Below, piece by piece: positions 5,152-12,972 of a DNA stretch of 16,035 nt; position 1 is the stretch's first letter, and each line of letters opens with the position of its first letter. Under the pieces are notes generated by a model that worked only from the letters and a program-made list of their open reading frames with translations, did not search any database and was not told the DNA's origin. Source of the stretch: Bacillota bacterium (GTDB lineage: Bacteria; Bacillota_C; Negativicutes; JAEYSJ01). The translations under genes were made by a program, and so were the position numbers. The DNA is taken from NCBI GenBank assembly GCA_023434855.1, contig JAEYSJ010000265.1:1-16035 (forward strand). Reading direction: 5' to 3'.

Positions 5152-7305
5152 ATGAGTGCAATTGAAAGGAAACCCGCGATTTGCGGCATATGCCCGGGTG
5201 GCTGCGCTATTGAGGCGACAGTGGAGGGTGACAGACTGACTCAAGTCAAACCGCTAACCGCCTCTCCCTTCGGGGCGCTGTGCATGCGCGGCAGCCACGC
5301 GACGGAGGTGGTATACTCAGTTGATAGGTTGCAAACGCCCCTGCTACGGACCGGGGAAAGGGGCGAGGGAAAGTTTCGCACGGCAAGCTGGGATGAGGCT
5401 TTATCATTCCTTGCGGCTAAAATGATGACTATTCGCGATAAGTATGGCCCGCAGGCAGTGGTGAGTCACTCCGGGCGAGGCGGTTTTGAACAGTCAATGG
5501 ATGATCTGGGGGGCTTACCGGGTGAGTCCAAAACTTCGAAGCTTTTGCAGGGCTTTGGCTCTCCCAACATATGCGGCGTAGGGTCGGTGTGTTTCACAGC
5601 TTTCGGCCAGATGGCCCCAATGATGACCATCGGGGTTGGTGGCCGGCAATTGGTGCCGGACTGGGAAACAAGCCGTCTGTTGGTAATCTGGGGGACTAAT
5701 CCGGCAACAGATTCCCCGCCGTTTGATTATCAAAAAATTCTTCAGGCCCAAAGCCATGGGTTAAAAGTAATAGTAATTGACCAAATGCGCTGCGACATGG
5801 CGGAACGCGCCGACCGGTGGATACCGGTACGTTCAGGTACCGATGGGGCTTTGGCCTTAGGAATGATGTGGGTAATTATCAAAGAGGAACTGTACGACAA
5901 GGAGTTTGTTGATCATTGGACGGTCGGTTTTGCAGACCTTGTGCGTTATGTTGAGAGTTTTACACCGGAAAAGGTGGAGATAATTACCGGCGTTCCGGCA
6001 GAAGTTATTGTTGAACTGGCACGGACGATCGCGTCTGAGCCCGCTGGTCTGAGGGTATATACCGGTCTGGAATATTCTAATTGCGGCGTTCAGTCCATTC
6101 GCGCCGTATATTGCCTTTGGGGGTTGGCAGGGCATCTTGACGTGCCGGGTGGACTGCTGATTAATGGACAGCCGGAAAAATGGGTTGAGCAGCCGGCGAT
6201 GGATAATTTGGAGGGAGCGCTTCCAATTGGCGCGGCAGAATATCCCCTGTTTTATAAATATAGCGGTTCCGGCCATTTTATGGAGTTTCCCAAAGCAGTG
6301 CTGGAAGAAAATCCCTACTCGGTAAAAGCACTGATTAACAATGGTTCCTCTATACTGACTTCTTATCCTCAGCCGGCGCTCTTTGAAGAAGCCTTTGGCA
6401 GACTGGAACTCATGGCGGTGATTGACCGGTTCATGACCCGTGATGCTTTATTTGCCGATGTTGTGCTTCCGGCCACAACGTATTTTGAGAATACCTCCTA
6501 TCACCGTTATCCAGGCTATGTGCGCTTGCGCCGTCCGGTGATTAAACCAGTTGGGGAAGCCCGTAATGATCTGTTTATTATGGCAAAGCTGGCAGAAAAA
6601 CTTGGCTTCGGACATTTATATCCACAAACAGACGAAGAATTGCTGCAAAGAGCATTTGCCCGCAAGCCTGACCTGTTGGCGATGTTGCGGGACAGTGCAG
6701 ACGGCATTGCCCTGCCCAAAAAGGAACGCAGCTTTAAAAAATACGAATCAGGACTTTTAAGGCCTGATGGCAAACCCGGTTTTGCCACTCCTTCCGGAAA
6801 ACTGGAGCTAGCTTCTTCTATTTTGGCCAGCCATGGTTACGATGCTTTGCCGGTATATAAAGAACCGGTTGAAGGGCCGATAGGCAGCCCCGATGTTTAC
6901 CGGGAATACCCTTTGATATTGAATACCGGGGCCCGTATTCATTCAACATTCCGTTCCCAGCATCTTAACATTCCGGGGTTAGTGAAGCTTCAACCCAAGC
7001 CCCAGGTCCTGATCCACCCGTTGGATGCCCAGGAACGCAGTATTGCCGACGGGGATAGAGTCACAGTCAGAACCAGTCGAGGGCGGGTAAATCTGTTTGC
7101 CTGTATCACCGATCGGGTTTTGCGTGGTTCAGTCGAGGCCAATATGGGTGGTGGTACTCCCATTCAGGTGCCTGAGTGGCGCGAAGCAAATGTGAACAAC
7201 ATCTGTGACTTTTCCAATCGTGACCCGATCTCCGGCTTCCCGGTATTTAAAACTCAATTGTGTCAGATAACTAAGGCGCAGGAGACTGACAGAGGTGACA
7301 TGTGA
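5152..7305 (+). CDS. Cytoplasmic molybdopterin oxidoreductase with one [4Fe-4S] cluster (DMSO reductase superfamily)
   Basis: I chose the ATG at 5152, which has AGGAG upstream; an in-frame ATG at 5083 lies inside the previous gene. The 717-aa product opens with CGICPGGC and a fourth Cys in GALCMRG (Cys11, 14, 18, 44), the ligand set of the N-terminal [4Fe-4S] cluster. GSPNICGVGSVC follows at 137-147; Cys147 aligns by position with the Mo/W ligand of PsrA/PhsA, Nap and FDH types (Cys141 is a less likely choice). IWGTNPATDSPP (169-180) and the C-terminal pterin-binding domain (about 605-710, NTGARIHSTFRSQH) are typical. There is no Tat signal, so it should act in the cytoplasm. No Fe-S, quinol or flavin partner is encoded nearby, so its electron partner is unknown. 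It shares a 1-nt overlap with the methyltransferase gene. Reduction of an imported sulfur oxyanion or sulfoxide/sulfone is my guess. A transhydroxylase, hydratase or dehydrogenase is also possible. Confidence 0.88.
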   Translation: MSAIERKPAICGICPGGCAIEATVEGDRLTQVKPLTASPFGALCMRGSHATEVVYSVDRLQTPLLRTGERGEGKFRTASWDEALSFLAAKMMTIRDKYGPQAVVSHSGRGGFEQSMDDLGGLPGESKTSKLLQGFGSPNICGVGSVCFTAFGQMAPMMTIGVGGRQLVPDWETSRLLVIWGTNPATDSPPFDYQKILQAQSHGLKVIVIDQMRCDMAERADRWIPVRSGTDGALALGMMWVIIKEELYDKEFVDHWTVGFADLVRYVESFTPEKVEIITGVPAEVIVELARTIASEPAGLRVYTGLEYSNCGVQSIRAVYCLWGLAGHLDVPGGLLINGQPEKWVEQPAMDNLEGALPIGAAEYPLFYKYSGSGHFMEFPKAVLEENPYSVKALINNGSSILTSYPQPALFEEAFGRLELMAVIDRFMTRDALFADVVLPATTYFENTSYHRYPGYVRLRRPVIKPVGEARNDLFIMAKLAEKLGFGHLYPQTDEELLQRAFARKPDLLAMLRDSADGIALPKKERSFKKYESGLLRPDGKPGFATPSGKLELASSILASHGYDALPVYKEPVEGPIGSPDVYREYPLILNTGARIHSTFRSQHLNIPGLVKLQPKPQVLIHPLDAQERSIADGDRVTVRTSRGRVNLFACITDRVLRGSVEANMGGGTPIQVPEWREANVNNICDFSNRDPISGFPVFKTQLCQITKAQETDRGDM

Positions 7306-8384
7306 TGAATTGCGACAGCATGAGCTCTGCCGAAAGAATGCGTGCGCTGGCATTAAAATCAGAGCTGGACCGCGTGCCGGTAATACCGTGCGCCAGTACA
7401 TATACAGCCGTTATTTCGGGAATTTCGGCGAAAGAATACTATCTTGAACCAGAGAAAGCCTTACAGGCCCAGTTATGGGCTATGGATTTACACCAGTACG
7501 ACGGTGGGCCGTCTTATAACATACCCAATTGGGCAGGCTGGGACTTTGGCGGTGAATTGCAATTCCCGGAATTGCCGAAGGCCGCGATGCCGGTTTTATC
7601 GCGTAGGGCCGTGCAAAGAGAGACGGATGTTGAAAAACTTGTTTTGCCTGATATTGATAAAGCACCGAGCGCGTCCAGGATAATAAAGTTTGCCCGGCTG
7701 GTCAGAGGTAAAGGCTATCCGGTTACTATTTACAACGGTTCACCGGTAGGTATTGCCGGGTCAATCCTGGAGACTGACTTGCTAATGCGTTGGTTTATAA
7801 AAAAACCGGAGCTTATTCATCTGGTTTTGCGCATAGCTACCGATTACCTGATGGCGATTGCCGACAGGATGATTAATGAATTCGGTGCAGAGAATTGTTC
7901 AGCTTTTTCCACCTTTCCTTTTGAATGTCATGGCATGGTCTCGCCGCAGGTCTTCAAAGAGTTCAGTCTTCCTTATGTTAAAGAAATACATACGATGCTT
8001 TTGGCAAGAGGAATTAAACGGTGGCTTATTCACTTGTGCGGCGATCATACCCGCAACTTAGCGTGCTGGAAAGAAGAGATACCTCTTGCTCCCCGTACTG
8101 TATTCAGCATTGGACATGAAATGGATCTGGTTGAGACTGCGAAATTCTTTGGACCTAAGCATATTATTGCCGGCAATGTCCCGACCGAACTGCTTAACCG
8201 CGGTACACCTGACGAGGTACTGGCAATATGCCGCAAACAGATACAGGCAATGAAGCATATGCCAGGCGGTTACATATTGGCTCCGGCATGTGCGTTACCG
8301 CCTTTAACACCGCCTGCTAACGTGCATGCAATGGTAAAGGCTGTGCGGCTGTATGGAAGGTTCGGTCAGACTGAGGAGGAGTAA
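7305..8384 (+). CDS. UroD-fold zinc methyltransferase (MtbA/MtaA/CmuA-like)
   Basis: The product (359 aa from the ATG at 7305, with AGAGGTG upstream; a GTG lies one codon earlier) has the uroporphyrinogen-decarboxylase fold. It carries the zinc site of the methylcobalamin:thiol methyltransferase branch: HLCGD gives His243-x-Cys245, and APAC near the C-terminus gives Cys329, in the context APACALPPLTPPAN, which is close to MtbA-type endings. True heme-pathway UroD enzymes lack this His-x-Cys...Cys set. The family moves methyl groups between a corrinoid and a thiol (coenzyme M, or other acceptors in bacteria). No corrinoid protein or corrinoid-activating protein is in the window, so its partner must be encoded elsewhere or the reaction differs. 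Its start overlaps the Mo-enzyme stop (TGATG), implying coupled translation and joint function. The final GAG codons also supply the next gene's ribosome site. Confidence 0.85.
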   Translation: MNCDSMSSAERMRALALKSELDRVPVIPCASTYTAVISGISAKEYYLEPEKALQAQLWAMDLHQYDGGPSYNIPNWAGWDFGGELQFPELPKAAMPVLSRRAVQRETDVEKLVLPDIDKAPSASRIIKFARLVRGKGYPVTIYNGSPVGIAGSILETDLLMRWFIKKPELIHLVLRIATDYLMAIADRMINEFGAENCSAFSTFPFECHGMVSPQVFKEFSLPYVKEIHTMLLARGIKRWLIHLCGDHTRNLACWKEEIPLAPRTVFSIGHEMDLVETAKFFGPKHIIAGNVPTELLNRGTPDEVLAICRKQIQAMKHMPGGYILAPACALPPLTPPANVHAMVKAVRLYGRFGQTEEE

Positions 8385-8388
8385 TGAA

Positions 8389-9249
8389 GTGAGCCATGTG
8401 TTTTCGGAGACAGCGGAATTGAAGGCTGTGTTTCCAGAGCCTGTTCTGCCGCCTAAATTGTGTGTCGAGTGCGTAAACTTTGACTATGAGTCCGCAAATG
8501 GCAAAGTGACTCCCGCCCTCCGGGATGTGAGCCTTACTATAGGAGAAAGTGAATTTGTCGCGATAGTCGGACCCAGCGGTTGTGGAAAAAGTACACTGTT
8601 AAATATCATGTCCGGTCTGCTGCGCCCAAAAAGCGGCAAAGTAATGCTTGATGGCAGTCCGTCGTTAGGGCTGACCACGAAGATTGGCTATCTTTCTCAG
8701 ACAGATGCCCTACTTCCCTGGCGGACTGTCCTGGAAAATGTCTGTCTGGGACTGGAGATCAAAGGCATTCCTAAGAGCAAACGGAGGGAAACCGCGTCAG
8801 AACTGATTCAAAGGGTCGGCCTCAGCGGCTTTGAGAATTGCTTTCCCTGCGAGCTTTCCGGTGGTATGCGAAAACGGGTTGCCATCATTAGAATTTTAGC
8901 CATGGATCCGGAAATTCTGTTTATGGATGAGCCTTTTGGCGCACTGGACGTGTTTACCAAAGAAACGCTGCAGGATGATATTCTCCGGTTATGGCAGGCA
9001 ACACAAAAGACCATTGTTTTTGTCACTCACGACCTGACGGAAGCCATAACCCTGGCAGACAGGGTTATAATGATGACTGCCAGGCCATCGACGATTAAAA
9101 AGGAGTATGAAGTAAGTCTGCCGCGGCCCCGGACAGCAGTTGAAACACGCTTTTCCTCACGGTTTGTCGACTTGCAGAAAGCCATCTGGAAAGATCTGAT
9201 GCAGGAAATGGAGAATGCAGGAGGCATACAGAATGCGGATTCTGCCTGA
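8389..9249 (+). CDS. ABC transporter ATP-binding protein, SsuB/TauB/NrtD family
   Basis: I chose GTG at 8389, which has GGAGGAG 7 nt upstream inside the end of the previous gene; an in-frame ATG at 8353 would overlap that gene by 32 nt and lacks a good site. The 286-aa product has Walker A GPSGCGKST (61-69), Q-loop Gln104, signature LSGGMRKR (156-163), Walker B ILFMDEP (176-182) and switch His214 in VTHD. The first ~23 residues are an extension before the ABC domain. It energises import with the downstream permease and the lipoprotein at the head of the operon. The out-of-frame ATGAAGTGA just before the start is only a three-codon triplet run. Confidence 0.92.
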   Translation: MSHVFSETAELKAVFPEPVLPPKLCVECVNFDYESANGKVTPALRDVSLTIGESEFVAIVGPSGCGKSTLLNIMSGLLRPKSGKVMLDGSPSLGLTTKIGYLSQTDALLPWRTVLENVCLGLEIKGIPKSKRRETASELIQRVGLSGFENCFPCELSGGMRKRVAIIRILAMDPEILFMDEPFGALDVFTKETLQDDILRLWQATQKTIVFVTHDLTEAITLADRVIMMTARPSTIKKEYEVSLPRPRTAVETRFSSRFVDLQKAIWKDLMQEMENAGGIQNADSA

Positions 9250-10018
9250 CAGGGAACAAGCTGTTATTAATGTCTACCGGCTTATGGTGTGTGCCATTTT
9301 TTTTGCTGTCTGGGAATATTCCGCCGGAATAGGACTGATTGATCCCTTTTACAGCAGCAAGCCGTCAGACATACTTAAAGATTTGCTGAAACTTTTTGTA
9401 ACAGGAGAGGTTTTTCCCAATATCGCTATTACCATGGAGGAAGCCTTAGCAGGACTGGCAATTGGCACAATTTTGGGAATTGCATCAGGTTTTCTGTTGG
9501 GGAAATTTGAACGTTTAGGTAAGGTAGTGGATCCAATCATTATGGCGTTGTATGGAATTCCTAAACTGGCTCTTGGGCCGATATTTATTCTTTGGTTTGG
9601 GCTGGGCATTGAATCGAAGATTTTTATTTCCCTGATATCGGTATTCTTTTTAACTTTTTTCAGCGCTTATAGTGGTTATAAAAATGTTGACCCCGCACTT
9701 ATAAATGCCGTTAGATTGATGGGGGCAACAAACATGCAAGTAATGAGCAAGGTGATTTTTCCATCCTGCTTTCCCTGGTTGTTGACAGGTTTGCGTTCCA
9801 GTCTTGGGGTTGCCTTGCTGGGAGCCATTGTCGGTGAATATATAGGAGCCAACTCCGGTCTGGGCTGGATGGTGAACTACGCCGGCGGCATGTATGATAC
9901 CACCCGGGTCTTTTCCGCGATTATCATCATGACTGTTATTATGATGGTGTTAAATTCGGGGCTTAAATACTTGGAAGATCGCTTGTTGAAATGGAGGCCG
10001 GCTGTGCAGGGTCAGTAG
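9233..10018 (+). CDS. ABC transporter permease, SsuC/TauC/NrtB family
   Basis: ATG at 9233 with AGGAGG about 8-9 nt upstream is the best start; another in-frame ATG at 9215 has no site. The 261-aa product has about six membrane helices and the binding-protein-dependent permease signature around residues 150-180 (INAVRLMGATNMQVMSKVIF), which docks on the ATPase. The gene overlaps the ATPase gene by 17 nt. Length and layout are normal for a sulfonate/nitrate/taurine-type permease, probably a homodimer. Confidence 0.92.
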   Translation: MRILPDREQAVINVYRLMVCAIFFAVWEYSAGIGLIDPFYSSKPSDILKDLLKLFVTGEVFPNIAITMEEALAGLAIGTILGIASGFLLGKFERLGKVVDPIIMALYGIPKLALGPIFILWFGLGIESKIFISLISVFFLTFFSAYSGYKNVDPALINAVRLMGATNMQVMSKVIFPSCFPWLLTGLRSSLGVALLGAIVGEYIGANSGLGWMVNYAGGMYDTTRVFSAIIIMTVIMMVLNSGLKYLEDRLLKWRPAVQGQ

Positions 10019-10057
10019 AATATCCAGGAAGTTTAAAAACTTATAAAGGAGCTTTCT

Positions 10058-11281
10058 ATGTTATCATTAATTAAGCAGTATTATGCAAAAGTTATTGCAG
10101 GTTTCTGGGGACAAAATTTTTCGGTAGTTTCACTAGGGGTACTAAGTGCCCTATATTTTGGCTCGGTTGGTGTCGCCTGGGCTGTGACAGGAGAATTTAC
10201 CCGTTGGGGCGGACATATCCTGCAATCTATCGGCGTGGATACCAATCAGTATAGCTACTTGAAGATAATAAACTTCACCGGCTCTCCCTTGACACGGGTG
10301 GATGGTGTGATGGTAATGGGAATGTTTATCGGGGCGTTAATCAGTGCTCTTTTAGGTCAAAATGTAAAATTCCGTTTCCCTTCAGGCCGCAGGATTGCCC
10401 AGGCACTGGCAGGCGGAATTATTGCCGGTTTCGGAACACGGCTGGCGATGGGGTGCAATCTTGCTGCATTATTTACGGGAATTCCCCAGTTCTCTTTTCA
10501 TACATGGTTATTTACCTTTGGTACGGTAGTTGGCACTTATTATGGCTTGAAGCTTAGTATAAAACCGTGGATGATGGGAAATCCCAAGCTGATTGCTGTT
10601 AAAAGCACTGGCAGTAAAATTGAAAATCAATCTTATTATCGTATTCAGCCTTATATCGGCGCTCTGGGACTAATCTTGTTCATCTATTATCTTTTGCAAA
10701 AAACAGGCGGCAGCTATCCGGTAAATCTTTTAACAGCCACCTGCTTTGGTTTTGGGTTTGGTTTTCTCATCCAGAAAGGACAGATCTGTTTTACGTCAGC
10801 TTTCCGCGACCTATGGTTAGTCGGGCGTTCGAATATGGCAAAAGCCTTGGTGTGGGGTATGGTAGTCCAGACATTGATCACCGCCGTATTTTTGGCTAAG
10901 GGTTTGCCGCCCAAGGTTATTTGGTGGGCTGGCCCGGGTGCGTTATTGGGGGGCATTTTATTTGGCTTGGGTATAGTCATTGCCGGAGGCTGTGAAACCG
11001 GATGGATGTACCGCTCGATGGAGGGACAGATACAATTTTGGTTTGTCGGCCTCGGTAATGTTATCGGAGCGACCATATTGGTTATCGCCTGGGATGCTGG
11101 CGCATACCGCCTGCTGGTAGAACCTTTTCCTAAAATTAATCTAGCAGCAGACTTTGGTTATGCAGGGGCAATAATTCTGACAATGATGATGTTGTTTTCT
11201 TTGTACATTTGGGCTGATTGGCGCCAAGTATCACGGCGGGGGATACTGATAAGGAGGCAGGACTATGAGCAAGCAAACTGA
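10058..11281 (+). CDS. YeeE/YedE family sulfur transporter (TsuA-like)
   Basis: The 407-aa polytopic membrane protein (about ten helices) starts at an ATG preceded by AAAGGAG. It has the conserved cysteine motifs of the YeeE/YedE family: MGCNLAAL (Cys133), GQICFTSAFRDL (Cys244) and GGCETGWMYR (Cys312). In characterised TsuA (YeeE), such cysteines relay thiosulfate through the membrane, and the partner TsuB/YeeD is a TusA-like protein; the same pairing occurs here, overlapping by 17 nt. Relatives called YedE are linked to selenium metabolism, so selenium cargo is an alternative. The 39-nt gap before it contains a small AAGTTT/AAACTT dyad but no terminator, so it belongs to the operon. It may import or export a product of the upstream enzymes. 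Confidence 0.88.
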   Translation: MLSLIKQYYAKVIAGFWGQNFSVVSLGVLSALYFGSVGVAWAVTGEFTRWGGHILQSIGVDTNQYSYLKIINFTGSPLTRVDGVMVMGMFIGALISALLGQNVKFRFPSGRRIAQALAGGIIAGFGTRLAMGCNLAALFTGIPQFSFHTWLFTFGTVVGTYYGLKLSIKPWMMGNPKLIAVKSTGSKIENQSYYRIQPYIGALGLILFIYYLLQKTGGSYPVNLLTATCFGFGFGFLIQKGQICFTSAFRDLWLVGRSNMAKALVWGMVVQTLITAVFLAKGLPPKVIWWAGPGALLGGILFGLGIVIAGGCETGWMYRSMEGQIQFWFVGLGNVIGATILVIAWDAGAYRLLVEPFPKINLAADFGYAGAIILTMMMLFSLYIWADWRQVSRRGILIRRQDYEQAN

Positions 11282-11510
11282 TAATTTATATTTACTGGAT
11301 CTTCGGGGCGAACCTTGTCCTTATCCGGTAGTTTTTTCACTGGATACCCTAAGTAAGCTGGCGAAGGGAACAATCGTGGAAATTCTGGCGGATTGTCCGC
11401 AAAGCTTCATATCGGTACCGGAAGAAGTGGTTAAAGCCGGTTATGAAATGCTGGAGCCACCGCAGAAAATCGGGCCGACATTGAGATTCTTAGTGAAAAT
11501 TCCGGTGTAA
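11265..11510 (+). CDS. TusA-like sulfur carrier protein (YeeD/TsuB-like)
   Basis: The 81-aa cytosolic protein has the TusA signature LRGEPCPYPVV, with the persulfide-forming Cys18 in a CPxP motif, followed by a two-layer alpha/beta pattern. Length matches the single-domain TusA/SirA/YeeD family; it lacks the DsrE domain of selenium-linked YedF. AAGGAGG lies upstream of the ATG inside the YeeE gene, and the genes overlap by 17 nt. It probably accepts or splits sulfur delivered by the YeeE partner, as TsuB does for thiosulfate, and may pass persulfide sulfur onward. It is the last gene of the operon. Confidence 0.9.
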   Translation: MSKQTDNLYLLDLRGEPCPYPVVFSLDTLSKLAKGTIVEILADCPQSFISVPEEVVKAGYEMLEPPQKIGPTLRFLVKIPV

Positions 11511-11552
11511 ATATCTCATCGTATTGGAGAAATAATCTATATCAGAAATACC

Positions 11553-11604
11553 GAATAATGGCCTCAACTCCGGCATAATACTGGGTTGAGGTCATTCTGT
11601 ATTC
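11553..11604 (+). terminator. Terminator-like hairpin after the seven-gene operon
   Basis: AATGGCCTCAAC (11557-11568) pairs with GTTGAGGTCATT (11585-11596), including one G-T pair, and the outer GAAT/ATTC can extend it. The following run is only moderately T-rich (CTGTATT), so termination may be partial. Confidence 0.6.
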
Positions 11605-11648
11605 CGTGCGGCATTATTGGATGCAAAGTCTCCCTGTTAATTAATGTT

Positions 11649-11666
11649 GCGTGTTTTTAAACACGC
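11649..11666. promoter_or_regulatory. Perfect 18-base palindrome upstream of nspC
   Basis: GCGTGTTT-TT-AAACACGC is an inverted repeat with 8-base arms, about 78 nt upstream of the nspC -35 box. The short spacing suits a dimeric regulator site better than an RNA hairpin, but it has no known owner. Confidence 0.35.
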
Positions 11667-11712
11667 TCTTCATATAAGAAAATCATACTATTGTGGCGCA
11701 ATAAGAGTTTTT

Positions 11713-11735
11713 ACCGGAAATTTCGGTTGTTTTTA
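11713..11735 (+). terminator. Small hairpin plus T-run, possible second terminator
   Basis: ACCGGAAATTTCGGT (11713-11727) forms a short imperfect stem followed by TGTTTTT. It could catch read-through from the operon just before the nspC promoter. The stem is short, so confidence is low. Confidence 0.3.
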
Positions 11736-11743
11736 AAGAATAA

Positions 11744-11772
11744 TCGACAAATGTGCTTATTTTTGCTATTAT
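11744..11772 (+). promoter_or_regulatory. Sigma-A type promoter of nspC
   Basis: TCGACA (11744-11749) and TATTAT (11767-11772) each match the vegetative consensus at five of six bases with an ideal 17-nt spacer. Transcription would start near 11779, leaving a ~60-nt leader with AGGAG before nspC. Confidence 0.65.
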
Positions 11773-11839
11773 TAGTTCTGTAGAAATCTTAAGATGAAAA
11801 AAATACATTTAACATATATGTAAACAGGAGCTTTATATA

Positions 11840-12943
11840 ATGAGAATCGCAACACCCTATTATCTAATTGATGAGAAAAAATTGCTGCGCAACTTACAGA
11901 TTATTAAAGAGGTGCGCCAGCTTTCCGGAGCCAGGTCGCTTTTGGCGCTGAAGTGTTTTTCTACCTGGTGTGTATTTGACCTGATGCGGGAGTATATGGA
12001 TGGCACTACCTCCAGTTCCCTTTTTGAAGCGCGGCTGGGGTTTGAAAAGTTCGGCAAGGAGACGCATGCATATTGTGTGGGATATTCACCGGAGGACATC
12101 CAGGCCGTTGCCGGGTTTGCCGATAAGATCATTTTTAATTCGGTTTCGCAATTAGAGCGCTACTATGATATTGTGAAAACAGCAAAGCTGGGTTTGCGGG
12201 TCAATCCCGGAATCAGCTATTCTCATTTTGATCTGGCCGATCCGGCCCGGAAGCATTCGCGGCTGGGAGTGGCGGACAAGGGGGGCCTTGCAGCGCAGAT
12301 ATCCCGTCTTAGCGGCCTGATGTTCCATTATAATTGTGAGAATGATGATTTTAACGCTTTTTCTGAGCAGCTTGATACAATTGGTGACTGTTATGGGGAC
12401 ATGCTGAAACAAATACAATGGGTAAGCCTCGGAGGAGGGCTATATTTTACCAAAGAAGGCTATCCTGTAAAAAAATTCAGCAAAAAACTGGCCGATTTTG
12501 CTGCTAAGTTTAATGTGCAAATATATTTGGAACCAGGGGAAAGTGCTATCACCGGCTGCGCCGAACTGGTCACCAGTGTGGTTGACCTGGTACATAACGA
12601 AATTGATATTGCCATCGTCGACGCTTCGGTAGAGGCACATATGTTGGATCTATTGATATACCGGCTGCCGGCCAAGATTTGGTCAGGCGATGCGGCTAAT
12701 TATAAATATATGGTAGCCGGGCGGTCTTGTCTGGCAGGAGATGTTTTTGGCACATTTGATTTTAAAGACAAATTAGAAATCGGCAGTGAAATCAGATTTA
12801 CCGATGCGGCCGGCTACACCATGGTAAAGAAGAATTGGTTTAATGGACTGCAGATGCCGGCCATAGCCGTGCGACGGTTGGACGATACTGTTGAGGTTGT
12901 ACGTAATTTTACTTATGCAGATTTTATAAATAATTTATCATAA
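11840..12943 (+). CDS. nspC: Carboxynorspermidine/carboxyspermidine decarboxylase
   Basis: The 367-aa PLP enzyme of the alanine-racemase fold (fold III) removes CO2 from carboxynorspermidine or carboxyspermidine to give norspermidine or spermidine. Lys38 in SLLALKCF is the expected PLP lysine. DGTTSSSLFEARLG (54-67), HYNCEN (163-168), the phosphate-binding GGG (198-200), EPGE (231-234) and RSCLAGD with Cys297 are the family motifs. AGGAG lies about 8 nt before the ATG. The length is normal. The dehydrogenase that makes its substrate follows 29 nt downstream, forming a two-gene operon. No diaminobutyrate aminotransferase or decarboxylase (the diaminopropane source) is present, so spermidine from putrescine is at least as likely a product as norspermidine. 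Confidence 0.92.
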   Translation: MRIATPYYLIDEKKLLRNLQIIKEVRQLSGARSLLALKCFSTWCVFDLMREYMDGTTSSSLFEARLGFEKFGKETHAYCVGYSPEDIQAVAGFADKIIFNSVSQLERYYDIVKTAKLGLRVNPGISYSHFDLADPARKHSRLGVADKGGLAAQISRLSGLMFHYNCENDDFNAFSEQLDTIGDCYGDMLKQIQWVSLGGGLYFTKEGYPVKKFSKKLADFAAKFNVQIYLEPGESAITGCAELVTSVVDLVHNEIDIAIVDASVEAHMLDLLIYRLPAKIWSGDAANYKYMVAGRSCLAGDVFGTFDFKDKLEIGSEIRFTDAAGYTMVKKNWFNGLQMPAIAVRRLDDTVEVVRNFTYADFINNLS

Positions 12944-12972
12944 TTATTTATTTGACAAAAAGGAGGACAAAA

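Noticed and set aside
7305..8384. Heme-pathway uroporphyrinogen decarboxylase
   Set aside because: The His-x-Cys and late Cys zinc ligands and the operon context fit the methyltransferase branch instead.
4083..10018. Nitrate assimilation operon (NrtABC plus NasA)
   Set aside because: The ABC families and a cytoplasmic Mo enzyme would fit, but there is no nitrite reductase, and the methyltransferase, YeeE and TusA-like genes point to sulfur or selenium. It is kept as a weaker alternative.
2133..12943. Functional link between norspermidine synthesis and the diguanylate cyclase, as in the Vibrio NspS/MbaA system
   Set aside because: No NspS-like binding protein is present, the genes are 8 kb apart, and the cyclase has its own Cache sensor. 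Adjacency alone is not evidence.
12952..12972. TTG start adding seven residues to the carboxynorspermidine synthase
   Set aside because: The AAGGAGG ribosome site lies inside this extension and fits the ATG at 12973.
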